Shown here in pieces: positions 1 to 8,035 of a DNA stretch of 48,022 nucleotides. Position 1 is the stretch's first letter; each line of letters starts with the position of its first letter. This DNA is from Clostridia bacterium. GTDB lineage: Bacteria > Bacillota > Clostridia > Christensenellales > Borkfalkiaceae. The translations under genes were made by a program, and so were the position numbers. The stretch covers positions 1-48,022 of the forward strand of contig JAGATP010000043.1 in assembly GCA_017621155.1 (NCBI GenBank), read 5' to 3'. The notes under the pieces are model-generated. The model did no database searches, was not told the DNA's origin, and saw only the letters and a list, made by a program, of their open reading frames with translations.

Positions 1-206
1 ACCTTGTGGCAGCGGATAAGCTTGGAGTTGAAAATGAACTTATTAAACGATTGAGCGAGATACCCTCTGTTACATTGTCACCCGTCGAAAAGAAGAGAAA
101 TAGTTCTATTCGAAATTACATGAGTAGCGTAAATATGTGTCCACCGTATGCAGCAAAGACTAATGATGTCTACAACTTTCTGATTGCCAATCATGCTATA
201 ACATAA
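1..206 (+). CDS. C-terminal fragment of an unrecognised protein, open at the window edge
   Basis: The reading frame is open from the first base and closes with TAA at 204-206, leaving about 67 residues. A GTG at position 6 has no ribosome site before it, so I read this as the tail of a longer gene that starts outside the window. The residues are mixed charged and polar (NSSIRNYMSSV, ending in FLIANHAIT) and I recognise no domain. A perfect hairpin follows directly. It lies just outside the guaA-remnant array, so it may belong to mobile or accessory DNA, but that is inference. Confidence 0.4.
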   Translation, partial: LVAADKLGVENELIKRLSEIPSVTLSPVEKKRNSSIRNYMSSVNMCPPYAAKTNDVYNFLIANHAIT

Positions 207-212
207 AAATAA

Positions 213-251
213 AAAGAGCTAACTGACCCAATCAAAATCGGTTAGCTCTTT
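213..251 (+). terminator. Hairpin terminator after the left-edge gene
   Basis: AAAGAGCTAAC (213-223) pairs perfectly with GTTAGCTCTTT (241-251), and up to three more pairs can extend the stem inward. It starts 6 bases after the stop codon. The A-rich left side and T-rich right side let it work in both directions. Confidence 0.75.
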
Positions 252-660
252 ACTTATGCATAATGAGATTTTGTTGCCAAATCGTTGTCACAACATCGCT
301 AAATCACGGCTTTTACGGCTCTATAACCGGGAAAGTGGCTCCGCGAAATTACTCCCACTCGATCGTAGCAGGAGGTTTCGACGTGTATCACAATTAGAGA
401 ACGCCTGATATCCAATACGAGTCACAGGGAGACCTTTATAAGTACTGGGAATTACCACCTCTTTTTTTATAAACCCAAAATAATCTTTGAAAATACTATA
501 GGATTACATATAGATGCGAGACTGAAAAAAAATTTTTTGCCTTCTCTCCCGCTTTGAGGGTACAGAAAGGGGCTGTCGCGTTAAGGACAATCCGCCCTCT
601 TGTTGTCCGGAGACATTTTTCGCTAATCAGCCCAAATCCGTAGTAAGCATCTATCCCATA
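252..660. other. Non-coding AT-rich stretch holding a guaA remnant
   Basis: No convincing gene. It contains the guaA 3'-end remnant listed separately and an A/T palindrome near 526-539. The rest shows no start codon with a ribosome site, and it reads as decayed island DNA. Confidence 0.5.
349..387 (-). repeat. guaA 3'-end remnant A (putative attachment-site copy)
   Basis: Read on the minus strand, this stretch encodes [11 protein letters not shown] followed by stop, the exact C-terminus of GMP synthase, with no gene body behind it. The real guaA ends at 10460 with the same residues but different codons. A copy of a gene's last codons placed downstream of that gene is what site-specific integration into the gene's 3' end leaves behind. 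Codon choice (CCT CCT GCT ACG ATC) matches the remnant near 998 better than it matches the resident guaA. Confidence 0.75.
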
Positions 661-894
661 TCAGTAAAGCTCTGCAGGAGCGTCTTTGTCTTTTTCCACA
701 AGTATCAATGGTATACACAACAAAAAGTACTCGCCCGAATTCATAATAAAAAATTCTATATAACTCATAGTTCGTTGTAGGAGCAACGGAACCGGCTCGC
801 TTTTCAAATTTATTAATTGCAAAAATCCTCCCAATAATTTCCCAAAAAACTCTAAAAAAGTTCCCAAAATGTTCCCAATAAAATTAATACACAA
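661..894 (-). CDS. Short hypothetical ORF, doubtful
   Basis: A 77-codon frame beginning with TTG immediately after a hairpin and without a ribosome site. The predicted product is hydrophobic at its N-terminus (NFIGNILGTFLEFFGKLLGGF) and resembles no family I know. Its first part coincides with the phased TTCCCAA repeats, so the hydrophobic pattern may simply reflect repeated DNA. It lies between guaA remnants A and B. It may be a decayed gene end or no gene at all. Confidence 0.2.
   Translation of the reverse strand: MCINFIGNILGTFLEFFGKLLGGFLQLINLKSEPVPLLLQRTMSYIEFFIMNSGEYFLLCIPLILVEKDKDAPAELY
829..878. repeat. Four phased TCCCAA short repeats (iterons)
   Basis: TTCCCAA occurs at 839, 861 and 872, and CTCCCAA at 828. 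The start-to-start distances are about 11, 22 and 11 bases, so all copies face the same side of the helix. They lie about 120 bases from the guaA remnant at 998. Such arrays are typical of integrase arm-type or excisionase sites, or of a regulator's operator. Which it is here is unknown. Confidence 0.5.
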
Positions 895-897
895 GAA

Positions 898-940
898 AAA
901 ACCACTAAAAACAGGTTTTTACCCTATTTTTAGTGGTTTT
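898..940 (-). terminator. Strong bidirectional hairpin next to guaA remnant B
   Basis: AAAACCACTAAAAA (898-911) pairs perfectly with TTTTTAGTGGTTTT (927-940), a 14-bp stem with A/T flanks on both sides. It lies 57 bases from the guaA remnant at 998. It is a bidirectional-terminator shape. Any gene it once terminated is no longer evident. Confidence 0.7.
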
Positions 941-997
941 AATTATATATTTTTATTAAATAATATTGTTAATCACGTACCTCAAAACCCCTATCAA

Positions 998-1037
998 TTA
1001 TTCCCACTCTGATCGTAGCAGGAGGTTTTGACGTGAT
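998..1037 (-). repeat. guaA 3'-end remnant B (putative attachment-site copy)
   Basis: On the minus strand it reads ITSKPPATI, then one extra base (complement of T1010), then EWE and TAA. It is the GuaA C-terminus with a single-base insertion. Like remnant A it is orphaned. It directly abuts the first copy of a dispersed repeat at 1036. Confidence 0.75.
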
Positions 1038-1110
1038 TCTGATTGAGCGAGCAACGCGAACGATTGAAGAATCCCTCGGGGTATATTCGAACTTCGTAAT
1101 TTGGGATCCT
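1036..1110. repeat. Dispersed intergenic repeat, copy 1 (degenerate)
   Basis: Begins ATTCTGATTGAGCGAGC and ends near TTTGGGATCCT. It matches copies at 2320-2435 and 7679-7794 but is shorter and more diverged. It is non-coding and adjoins guaA remnant B. The following DNA up to sigK (1111-1289) shows no gene. Confidence 0.7.
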
Positions 1111-1289
1111 GACGCGATCGGCGCGGCATATGTCAAACCGCGCAACGATACGCTATTCCGTCATTGCGTTCCTTACACCCCACAAGGGGGTTCAGGATGA
1201 CCGTGGGACGCTACTCTACTTCGCCTTCGGCTCGTGCCGCCTTTGGCGGGGCGAAATGACAATAAGCGGCGCCTCGCTATGACATCTCA

Positions 1290-1985
1290 CTATTCCGATA
1301 AAAAGGATTCCCGCTTTAAGCCCTCGCGCAGTTTTTCGAGCGCGCGCTTTTCAATCCGCGAAACGTAAGAACGCGAAATTTTCATTTTCCGCGCGACTTC
1401 CCGCTGCGTGAGCGGAACGTCGGTAACGAGGGCATAGCGCAAACAAATAATTTGCATTTCCCGTTCGGTTAAGAGCTCCTTTACGGCGCGCAAAAACTTT
1501 TCCTGCATGAGCGAACGCTCCACTCCCGCAAAAACCTTATCTTCCTTTTCGAACAACAAATCGATAATGGTAAGCTCGTTCCCGTCCTTATCCGTTCCCA
1601 CGGGGTCACCGAGCGAAACGTCGTTTTTGTGCTTTTTTCCCGCGCGAATGAGCATTAAAATTTCGTTTTCGATACAGCGCGCGGTGTACGTTGCAAGGCG
1701 GGTTCCGCGCCCCGCCTCGTAGGAGTTGATTGCCTTGATGAGCCCGATACTGCCAACGGAAATCATGTCGTCCATTTCCGCCGCCCCGTTGTATTTTTTT
1801 ACGATATGCGCAACGAGCCGCATATTGTGTTTGACGAGCATATCCTTGGCGTGCTTATCGCCCGCCTTGGCAAGCGCGAGATATTTTTCTTCCTCTTCCT
1901 TCGTGAGCGGTTTGGGGTAAGCGTTTTGAAAGGCACCCGTAAAAAAGAAAAGCCGTCCGAGGACGGCATAGAAAATTTCCAACAT
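1290..1985 (-). CDS. sigK: Sporulation sigma factor sigma-K (pro-sigma-K)
   Basis: RNA polymerase sigma factor for late mother-cell gene expression during sporulation. The hydrophobic N-terminus (MLEIFYAVLGRLFFFTG, then the PKPLTKEEEEKYL block) is the pro-sequence that in this family is removed by the membrane protease SpoIVFB. Region 2 (NMRLVAHIVKKYNGAAEMDDMISVGSIGLIKAI, split here as recognised blocks) and region 4 (LTQREVARKMKISRSYVSRIEKRALEKL) are intact. The 231-residue length is normal and the gene is not interrupted by a skin element. I chose ATG 1985 because GAGGTG lies 7 bases upstream. An upstream GTG at 1994 overlaps that ribosome site. A sigma-E-type promoter precedes it. It stands alone, flanked by repeat-rich DNA. 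Confidence 0.92.
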   Translation of the reverse strand: MLEIFYAVLGRLFFFTGAFQNAYPKPLTKEEEEKYLALAKAGDKHAKDMLVKHNMRLVAHIVKKYNGAAEMDDMISVGSIGLIKAINSYEAGRGTRLATYTARCIENEILMLIRAGKKHKNDVSLGDPVGTDKDGNELTIIDLLFEKEDKVFAGVERSLMQEKFLRAVKELLTEREMQIICLRYALVTDVPLTQREVARKMKISRSYVSRIEKRALEKLREGLKRESFLSE

Positions 1986-2003
1986 TCCAATCACCTCACG
2001 GCT

Positions 2004-2031
2004 ATTGTATGAAAGCGGAAATTTGTCCTAT
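2004..2031 (-). promoter_or_regulatory. Sigma-E-like promoter of sigK
   Basis: On the minus strand ATA (2029-2031), 17 bases, then CATACAAT (2004-2011). This fits the mother-cell sigma-E pattern of ATA near -35 and CATACA-T near -10. In the known cascade sigK is transcribed by sigma-E with SpoIIID, which agrees with this reading. Confidence 0.6.
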
Positions 2032-2039
2032 TCTTTTTT

Positions 2040-2512
2040 TGGGAATTTGGTTGTGCAAACCCCTCATTCGTCTTGCCTTTGGCAATCCACCTGTCGCGGG
2101 CGGGTGGAATCCCGTCCTTGGTCGCCGTGCGCGCGGACGTAATGCGCGCACTCTCGGAAAAGCGAGGCAAACAGCCCACCGGGCTATTTGCAGAACATCG
2201 CTTTTCCACCCCCTACTACGGGGAGCCTAAATGCGGTACCCCGTCTTGGCTTCCCCCTTCCCCAATTATGGGAAGGGAGAAGCTGGCGAGCGAAGCGAGC
2301 CTGATGAGGGTAGGGCTCACCGCTTTCGGTCATTCTGATTGAGCGAGCAAAGCGAGCGATTGAAGAATCCCCCGTACGAAGTCCATATAGTCGGACTTCG
2401 TAATTTGGGATCCCTCGACTACGCTCGGGATGACCGCAGGAGCAGGGGAAGGTTTCCCCCATTCGTCTTGCCTTACGGTAATCCGCCCGCGGCCTGTGCC
2501 ACAAAAGGGGCA
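2040..2512. other. Repeat mosaic between sigK and the GH3 operon
   Basis: No supported gene. A CATTCGTCTTGCCTT repeat occurs near 2064 and again near 2460, each followed by a short GC inverted repeat. Between them are a CCCC-TACTAC-GGGG hairpin (2210-2223) followed by AGCCTAAATGCGGTAC, a block ATTATGGGAAGGGAGAAGC, and dispersed repeat copy 2. Several pieces recur at 7679-7935. Confidence 0.6.
2320..2435. repeat. Dispersed intergenic repeat, copy 2
   Basis: Begins CCGCTTTCGGTCATTCTGAT and runs through CGTACGAAGTCCATATAGTC to GATGACCGC. It is almost identical to 7679-7794 over about 90 bases. In the forward frame it reads MSEQSERLKNPPYEVHIVG, but this is a repeat and not a gene. Confidence 0.85.
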
Positions 2513-2540
2513 AACGCCCGCGGATTGCTCCGCGGGCGTT
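2513..2540 (-). terminator. GC-rich hairpin downstream of the first GH3 operon
   Basis: AACGCCCGCGGA (2513-2524) pairs perfectly with TCCGCGGGCGTT (2529-2540) around a TTGC loop. On the minus strand it comes 57 bases after the last stop codon of the GH3 operon. The T-run after it is weak. Confidence 0.6.
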
Positions 2541-2596
2541 CGTTTAGGTGAAGAATGAGTAATCGTTTTTAACAGACAATTACCATTGAATGATGA

Positions 2597-3028
2597 TTAT
2601 GCTATCGCTTCGCTTTTCGTTTGCCGAGAAGGGCGCATAAAGCATGCGACAATCGAAAGGATACAGGAAATGCCGAACAACACGAGATAGATTACGACGG
2701 AATTAAAATCGCCGCCCGAATATACAACGTTATTGATCTTGTCCATAATCACCGCCGCGCCGCCGTTAATGACACTGCCGAACGCCAACGAGTAGAAAAG
2801 CGTAGGAATGAGCTGCCAGAAATCGAAGCGCAGGAAAAATGCCGCAAACGAAAGGAGCATACCGACGATGACGAAGATAATAATATCCGCACCGAAGCCC
2901 GTATTATCGAGAAGTGCCTTTCCGGTTGCGCCCATGATCATGCACACGAATGCGATAATCCCCGCGCTGATTCCGAGCCAAACGCCGATTCCCGCCGTTT
3001 TCAATTTCCATAAAAGCATCTCTTTCAT
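2597..3028 (-). CDS. Four-helix membrane protein paired with GH3 enzyme 1
   Basis: A 143-residue integral membrane protein with about four hydrophobic segments (around residues 12-34, 47-66, 72-95 and 112-132) and a basic C-terminal tail. Its ATG overlaps the GH3 stop codon (ATGA), with AGGAGG 9 bases upstream inside the GH3 gene, so translation is coupled. A second protein of exactly the same length and similar topology follows the other GH3 gene at 15287-15718. I do not recognise the family. The repeated pairing suggests a dedicated partner of the anchored glycosidase, perhaps for anchoring, product uptake or stability. Confidence 0.8.
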   Translation of the reverse strand: MKEMLLWKLKTAGIGVWLGISAGIIAFVCMIMGATGKALLDNTGFGADIIIFVIVGMLLSFAAFFLRFDFWQLIPTLFYSLAFGSVINGGAAVIMDKINNVVYSGGDFNSVVIYLVLFGISCILSIVACFMRPSRQTKSEAIA

Positions 3029-5952
3029 GCCTGCACCTCCTCACGATTCTTTTTGAAATAATGGAAGAATACGTACGTACCGCAGAGTCCTACCGTAATC
3101 ACGCCCATAACGACGTCGATTGCGACGAGTGCGTTCTGCCACCATGCTGTAAAATCTTCAAACGATGCATTGCTCGTTAATCCGTTCATCATGGATGTGC
3201 GCGAATACGCCCAAAGAATGCGGTGTGCGCTTTCTTGCATTGCTTCCATCAAATCGCCGCTCGTTGCTTTATTGCGCAGTAGCAACTGCTTGATTTCGGT
3301 TTGCCTTTTGTTTCCGCCGAACTGATCGGTTCCGTTCATTAGCGCATCCACCGTAACCGAATAATCGTTAGACTGAATATAGTCGGTCATAGTATAACCT
3401 TTATATCCCCATTCACCGCGCAACAGCTTAAACTGCACCGTAGCATCCGCAGCCATGTAAATGGGTCCCACGCGATTGTACGAAGTCATCATTGCAATGG
3501 CGCTATTGCTCGTTACACCACCTTCAAATGCACGCAAATAAATTTCGCGAATCGCTTGCTCATTCGAGAAAGTAGAAACGCCTCTCCGTCCACTCTCCTG
3601 ATCGTTTAAGAAAAAGTGCTTAAAGTTATTGGCAAGCCCTTTCGCGCTCATTGCCTCTATCACTTCTTTGCCGCAGTAGTAGGAAACTACGCTATCCTCG
3701 GAGAAGTACTCCGCGTTTCTGCCGCTAAACGGCGTACGGTGCATACCCGCCCCGGGACCGTGCACGGTGTGCACGCCGCAGTAGAGAGCGTCTTCGGCGT
3801 AGAAATCGCCGTACTTCGCCTGCAATGCGTGGTTCCAGGTTGCCGCAAGCAAGGTATCGCTCGCATAACCCGTAGCAATCCCCTTATCGCCGTATAGATA
3901 GTGTTGAGAACACCCCTCCGAACCTTCCGACGTAACCGTGGGCGGTTTATTAATGGAATCAAGTTTTCCGTTACCGTAATACTCGTTGGCAAGCAAACAA
4001 AGATCTTCGATGGAAAGTTGTTGAACGAATTTCGTCCATTTAGCATCTTCGAACGGAACGTCCCACATATCCGCCAACGTCAGATTCGCGGGCTTTTCGT
4101 AAGGGACGGAATCCAGCGATTTTTTCCCTTTCGTAATATCATACTTGCTCATGTTCAAAGCATTTTTAATTTTTGCATTTGCCGTAAGCACGACCTTTTC
4201 GGGGAAGGTTCCCTGCCAATCACTCCGCGTCAGATAGGTGACGACGGGGGTATCGTAATAATAATTGACGTCCGCATAATCGAAGAGGTTATTCACCTCG
4301 TTTTCCGTGTATTGGGAAATGCGGTAGCTTGTATCGTCCTTTGCGGCGAGCTCGTACGTTTTCACCGCGCCCGTATTGCCCTCTACGGGATTGCCGAACT
4401 GATCGAACATGCCCGTTGCGTTTTGCGCCGCAAGTACGTTATTCAATGCGTTGTGCGAATCGTTACCGACTGCAAAGTAATAGGTACCCTGATCGAGGAT
4501 ATAGCCGCCCTTGCCCTCGTGCGCGGAAATATCGTAGCTCGCCATCAAATAGCGGTTGAAGGTAATTTCAACCTTGTCGGAAGAGCCCGCCGCGATCTCC
4601 TTTGTTTTGCCGTATGCCACGAGCTGGATTGCCGCTTTTTCTACGCCGCCCGCCGTGTAGGGAAGCTGAACGTAGAGCTGAACGGGGGTTTTTCCCGCTA
4701 CCGTCCCCGTGTTTTCTACGGTGACGGTTGCCTTGAACGTATCGTCCGCTTCGTTGTAGACGACGGAATCGAGCGTCTGCGAGAAGGTCGTGTACGAAAG
4801 CCCGTATCCGAAGGGATAGTCGATTTCGTCCGCGTAGTTCCAGCTGTTATTTTTGGAAGCATACACACCGGCATTACCCGTTGCGTTGCCCTGACCCAAT
4901 ACGCCGTCGGCATAGCGGGTTTCGTAGTACTTATAGCCTATGTAGATTCCCTCTTGGTATACAACGTAATTCCTTGCGAAATCGACGTCCAGATCGTTCC
5001 CGTTTTCGTAAGCGTTATATCCGAAGTTTTGTACGGCAGGCGCCGAGAGAGAATTTGCAGCAAACGTATCGACGAGTTTGCCCGAAGGATTCGCATCGCC
5101 CGTTAAAACGTTTACCACGCCGGGAAGTCCGTAATAACCGGGATTGCCGATCCAAAGGCAAGCGTTTACGCCGAGCTCGTCGAGCCAGGTAAGCTCGATC
5201 GGATATACGCTGTTGACGAGTACGATAATTTTACTGAACGCACCTGAATCCTTAATCATTTGGAGCATCGCACGCTCGGTGGGTTGCAGGGCAAGCTGGG
5301 AAACGCCCTCCACCGTCTTGCGCGACATATCCGTTCCCTCGCCGCCCCAACGGGAAAGCAATACGATTGCTGCGTCGTTATGGCTTGAGAAGGTGCTTTT
5401 GAGAGCGGGAGTGTAAAAGCTTGCCGCCTCTTCCCCTACGCTCGCCGTTTCGTCGCCCTCTTTCACACGTTCCGTTTTGCTTGCTTTATAGGCATCATAC
5501 ATAGTATCGTTGATCGTGAATCCCTTGTCGTTGAACGCCTTTTTCAAATTGATTTCCCGCGCGGGATCGGCAGAGCCGCCGCCGTTGGAATTGCGGTAGC
5601 GGATATCTACGCTCCACCGACCGAACAGCGTTACGTTGCGCTCCGTTTTTGCAAGCGGAAGCGCGCCGTCGTTCTTCAAAAGAACGGAACCCTCTTCGAG
5701 CTGCTCGGTGCAGTACGCCATCTCGTCGGCAATGAGCTTTTTGAGGTTCTCGTCGCTCAAATCGCCGTACGAGCTCTTAAAGCGAATTTCGCCGCTTCCC
5801 TCGTTTTTATTGCTCGCGGAAATTCCAAGAAAGTTGTTAATTCCGCCCGCATTTGCGTTCGCAACAATCGTAAAGAAAATAAGCACGATAAAGAGAAATG
5901 CGAACACCGCAGTAAGACCGCGAAACAAAGCGGAAAGAAAATTCCTTTTCAT
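3025..5952 (-). CDS. Membrane-anchored GH3 beta-glycosidase, domain order reversed
   Basis: A 975-residue glycoside hydrolase family 3 enzyme. The N-terminus carries one membrane segment (about 8-32) and the C-terminus another (about 938-963, followed by KKNREE), so both ends are anchored. The order is unusual: the alpha/beta sandwich domain comes first (EEGSVLLKNDGALPL near residue 75), then an FnIII-like domain (GYGLSYTTF; YAVG-type YYFAVGND), then the TIM barrel with HGPGAGMHRTPFSGRN, KHFFLNDQES and the nucleophile region GYTMTDY (Asp about 857). This permuted order is known in some rumen GH3 enzymes such as those of Ruminococcus albus and Butyrivibrio. Substrate is probably a beta-glucoside or xyloside oligomer but cannot be fixed. 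ATG 5952 is preferred to an upstream GTG because GGAGAGG precedes it. Confidence 0.9.
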   Translation of the reverse strand: MKRNFLSALFRGLTAVFAFLFIVLIFFTIVANANAGGINNFLGISASNKNEGSGEIRFKSSYGDLSDENLKKLIADEMAYCTEQLEEGSVLLKNDGALPLAKTERNVTLFGRWSVDIRYRNSNGGGSADPAREINLKKAFNDKGFTINDTMYDAYKASKTERVKEGDETASVGEEAASFYTPALKSTFSSHNDAAIVLLSRWGGEGTDMSRKTVEGVSQLALQPTERAMLQMIKDSGAFSKIIVLVNSVYPIELTWLDELGVNACLWIGNPGYYGLPGVVNVLTGDANPSGKLVDTFAANSLSAPAVQNFGYNAYENGNDLDVDFARNYVVYQEGIYIGYKYYETRYADGVLGQGNATGNAGVYASKNNSWNYADEIDYPFGYGLSYTTFSQTLDSVVYNEADDTFKATVTVENTGTVAGKTPVQLYVQLPYTAGGVEKAAIQLVAYGKTKEIAAGSSDKVEITFNRYLMASYDISAHEGKGGYILDQGTYYFAVGNDSHNALNNVLAAQNATGMFDQFGNPVEGNTGAVKTYELAAKDDTSYRISQYTENEVNNLFDYADVNYYYDTPVVTYLTRSDWQGTFPEKVVLTANAKIKNALNMSKYDITKGKKSLDSVPYEKPANLTLADMWDVPFEDAKWTKFVQQLSIEDLCLLANEYYGNGKLDSINKPPTVTSEGSEGCSQHYLYGDKGIATGYASDTLLAATWNHALQAKYGDFYAEDALYCGVHTVHGPGAGMHRTPFSGRNAEYFSEDSVVSYYCGKEVIEAMSAKGLANNFKHFFLNDQESGRRGVSTFSNEQAIREIYLRAFEGGVTSNSAIAMMTSYNRVGPIYMAADATVQFKLLRGEWGYKGYTMTDYIQSNDYSVTVDALMNGTDQFGGNKRQTEIKQLLLRNKATSGDLMEAMQESAHRILWAYSRTSMMNGLTSNASFEDFTAWWQNALVAIDVVMGVITVGLCGTYVFFHYFKKNREEVQA

Positions 5953-5975
5953 AAAAAACCTCTCCACATTCTAAT

Positions 5976-6560
5976 TTAGTTGTACGTAGTATCGCTACCG
6001 CTTGAGCTTGCAACTTTGAGCGTCTCGCTGATAGTATAATCTCCACCGAGAATGAATTGTTTTCCGATTAAACCGATTGCGCGATTCGTTATCTTATTAT
6101 TGGCTTCGTCCTCTCCGCCCGCAGGGAAGGCACCTTTTTCGAATAACTTATATTTGTCGTCCTCTTCGCCCTGATTGGACCAAAATGCGGTTACGTCGAC
6201 AATTTTAATCGTCATTTCGTTCAAATCTTTATCTTCGCTTACAATTTCATAGGTGCCGTAAACGCCATAGGAAAGATAGTCTTGGCGATTATAAACTTTT
6301 CCGTTATCGGAAGCGTACCACTGATAATCCGACTTTACTTCGAAAGTATTGTCCGATTTTACCGCAATCGTATCCGCAACGGTATTCATAAGCCAATATC
6401 CGGTACCGCCATATTCAATGGTTCTAACTGTCGATTGCGTGAACGAATACGTTCCGAGGTTCTCGACCGCAGGTTCTCCGCAACCCGCCATTGTACCGAG
6501 GGACGCCGCCATTACCGACGCTACGCCGAGCGCCACTGCAAATTTTTTGAAACCTTTCAT
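5976..6560 (-). CDS. Secreted lipoprotein, first gene of the GH3 operon
   Basis: A 194-residue protein with a clear lipoprotein signal: basic start MKGFKK, hydrophobic core, then TMAG before Cys27. The mature part is acidic and rich in Tyr, Asn and Gly and ends SSSGSDTTYN. No catalytic domain is recognised. GGAGGTG lies 7 bases before the start. The gene ends 23 bases before GH3 enzyme 1. Divergent to it is an AraC regulator. A glycan-binding or accessory role for the enzyme is a guess from context. Confidence 0.8.
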   Translation of the reverse strand: MKGFKKFAVALGVASVMAASLGTMAGCGEPAVENLGTYSFTQSTVRTIEYGGTGYWLMNTVADTIAVKSDNTFEVKSDYQWYASDNGKVYNRQDYLSYGVYGTYEIVSEDKDLNEMTIKIVDVTAFWSNQGEEDDKYKLFEKGAFPAGGEDEANNKITNRAIGLIGKQFILGGDYTISETLKVASSSGSDTTYN

Positions 6561-6738
6561 AACAACACCTCCAAAAATATGGTAATTTTTTGCTCTCGCA
6601 ACCGAACTCCTGTACTCATTTGTCCCACAAACTTTTCCGCCCGAAGGGAATTTTTTTCCACGAAACCCGTTTACGAATCGCTTCTGACACCATCATATCA
6701 CATTTATTTTTTCATTCAAGAATTTTTTTGCCGTTTTA

Positions 6739-6767
6739 TGGACATTTTCTGCTCAATGTGCTATAAT
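6739..6767 (+). promoter_or_regulatory. Sigma-A promoter of the AraC gene
   Basis: TGGACA (6739-6744), 17 bases, TATAAT (6762-6767). AAGGAG follows at 6781 and the start codon at 6798. The whole 6561-6797 interval is the divergent control region of the regulator and the lipoprotein-GH3 operon. Confidence 0.85.
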
Positions 6768-6797
6768 GGAAGCGTCAGCAAAGGAGAAATCGGACAT

Positions 6798-7673
6798 ATG
6801 ATTGTGAACAGAGAACTTCGCAGCTATTCGAGCGAGCGGCGCGTTTGGGTGGGAAAATACGAAAATTTAATCAACCTGCCCCATTGGCATTCCGATTGCG
6901 AGATCGTCTATTGCGAAACGGGCGAAGCAAAATGCAATGTAAACGGGCGGGATTTTATCCTCGCGAAAGGGCAATGCGCCTTTATCGCCCCGCGTAGTAC
7001 GCACTTCATTCAGGGGGCGAACGGGAGTATTCTCGCTTTCATTCTCTTCGATAGCGAGCTTACAAAAAACGTCATCGGCGAAAAAGAACTCGTTTTCCCT
7101 TTGCTTTCGAAGGATTATTCTTTTTCGCAAATTTTTCAAGCCTTGGACGAGGAGCTCTCGGGCGAGCTTCCCCTTTTTACGATCTCGGTCAATAACCGCA
7201 TCGAGCGGCTTATCCTCGATATTTTTATGGGGGAGAAAACGCAACAAAAGGAGCGCGACGAGGGATATTTGGAAGAGCAATACAAAGCGCTCATTAAGGA
7301 AATCGATTTGCAGTACGCCAATTACTCGTTGGCAAACGCCGCCCGCTTTATGGCGCTCAGCGAATCGTACTTCTCCCGTTTTTTCAAGCGACGCACCGAT
7401 ATGACGTTTACGCAATATTTGAACCTCGTGCGGGTGGAAAAGGCGATCGACCTTCTGCGCACAACGAAACTGAACATGACGGAGATTGCGATTGCCTGCG
7501 GATTCGGCACCATTCGCAATTTTAACCGTATGTTTAAGCGCATTACGGGTTACAGCCCCAGCACGCTCCCCGCGACTTACAGTCAACTGCAAATTCACCC
7601 GACCAACGAGGTGGAAAACGCCGTCGACCCGACCGACGCCCGCTCCATTTTGTTAAAACCGAGCGAATATTAA
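6798..7673 (+). CDS. AraC-family transcription regulator with cupin sensor domain
   Basis: A 291-residue regulator. The N-terminal cupin-like domain (HWHSDCEIVYCETGEAKC, then AFIAPRSTHFI) would bind a sugar-type effector. The C-terminal pair of helix-turn-helix motifs (YSLANAARFMALSESYFSRF; MTEIAIACGFGTIRNFNRMF) binds DNA, with the typical family ending GYSPSTLP. The start ATG 6798 has AAGGAG 11 bases upstream. The open frame continues much further upstream without a ribosome site. Being divergent from the lipoprotein-GH3 operon, it most likely controls that operon in response to a glycan breakdown product (inference). Confidence 0.9.
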   Translation: MIVNRELRSYSSERRVWVGKYENLINLPHWHSDCEIVYCETGEAKCNVNGRDFILAKGQCAFIAPRSTHFIQGANGSILAFILFDSELTKNVIGEKELVFPLLSKDYSFSQIFQALDEELSGELPLFTISVNNRIERLILDIFMGEKTQQKERDEGYLEEQYKALIKEIDLQYANYSLANAARFMALSESYFSRFFKRRTDMTFTQYLNLVRVEKAIDLLRTTKLNMTEIAIACGFGTIRNFNRMFKRITGYSPSTLPATYSQLQIHPTNEVENAVDPTDARSILLKPSEY

Positions 7674-7678
7674 AATTG

Positions 7679-7794
7679 CCGCTTTCGGTCATTCTGATTG
7701 AGCGAGCAAAGCGAGCGATTGAAGAATCCCCCGTACGAAGTCCATATAGTCGGACTTTGTAATTTGGGATCCTTCCCTACGGTCAGGATGACCG
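7679..7794. repeat. Dispersed intergenic repeat, copy 3
   Basis: Begins six bases after the AraC stop codon. It is nearly identical to 2320-2435 across about 90 bases and still similar up to GGATGACCGC. The two good copies bracket the GH3-AraC block. Confidence 0.85.
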
Positions 7795-7902
7795 CCCCCT
7801 TCTTGGCTTCCCCCTTGGGGGGCGAATGCAGTGAAACTGCTCACCTTACTCTTGGCTTCCCCTCGCTTTTCCAAATAGTGCGCGCGGGCTCTACGGAAGG
7901 CT

Positions 7903-7933
7903 CCCCGTAGTAGGGGGAGCCTAAATGCGGTAC
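7903..7933. repeat. Hairpin repeat with flipped loop relative to 2210-2239
   Basis: CCCC-GTAGTA-GGGG followed by GAGCCTAAATGCGGTAC. The copy at 2210-2239 has the loop as TACTAC, the reverse complement, with the same flank. TTGGCTTCCCCCTT motifs (near 2246 and 7805) also recur in both regions. Confidence 0.7.
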
Positions 7934-7972
7934 ACTTCTCGCTTTCCCGTTCGGTATTTTGATACAATGCAA

Positions 7973-8005
7973 CGCGGCGCCGCCCATAATTTGGGCGGCG
8001 CCGCG
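7973..8005 (-). terminator. Perfect 14-bp GC-rich hairpin
   Basis: CGCGGCGCCGCCCA (7973-7986) pairs perfectly with TGGGCGGCGCCGCG (7992-8005). It lies 31 bases beyond the stop codon of the frameshifted gene to its right. No T-run follows on the minus strand, so it may block transcription only weakly or serve another purpose. Confidence 0.55.
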
Positions 8006-8035
8006 CGTTCTGTTTCAAAAAAATTTCGATCAAAT

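Noticed and set aside
1290..1994. sigK start at the GTG at 1994
   Set aside because: The GAGGTG site overlaps that GTG, and a correctly spaced ATG exists at 1985.
2339..2551. A small plus-strand frame starting MSEQSERLKNPPYEV
   Set aside because: The same peptide appears at 7698 because it is the dispersed repeat. It has no ribosome site.
3901..5106. A 401-codon plus-strand reading frame inside GH3 enzyme 1
   Set aside because: It lies entirely within the strongly supported GH3 gene on the other strand, has no ribosome site and no recognisable domain.
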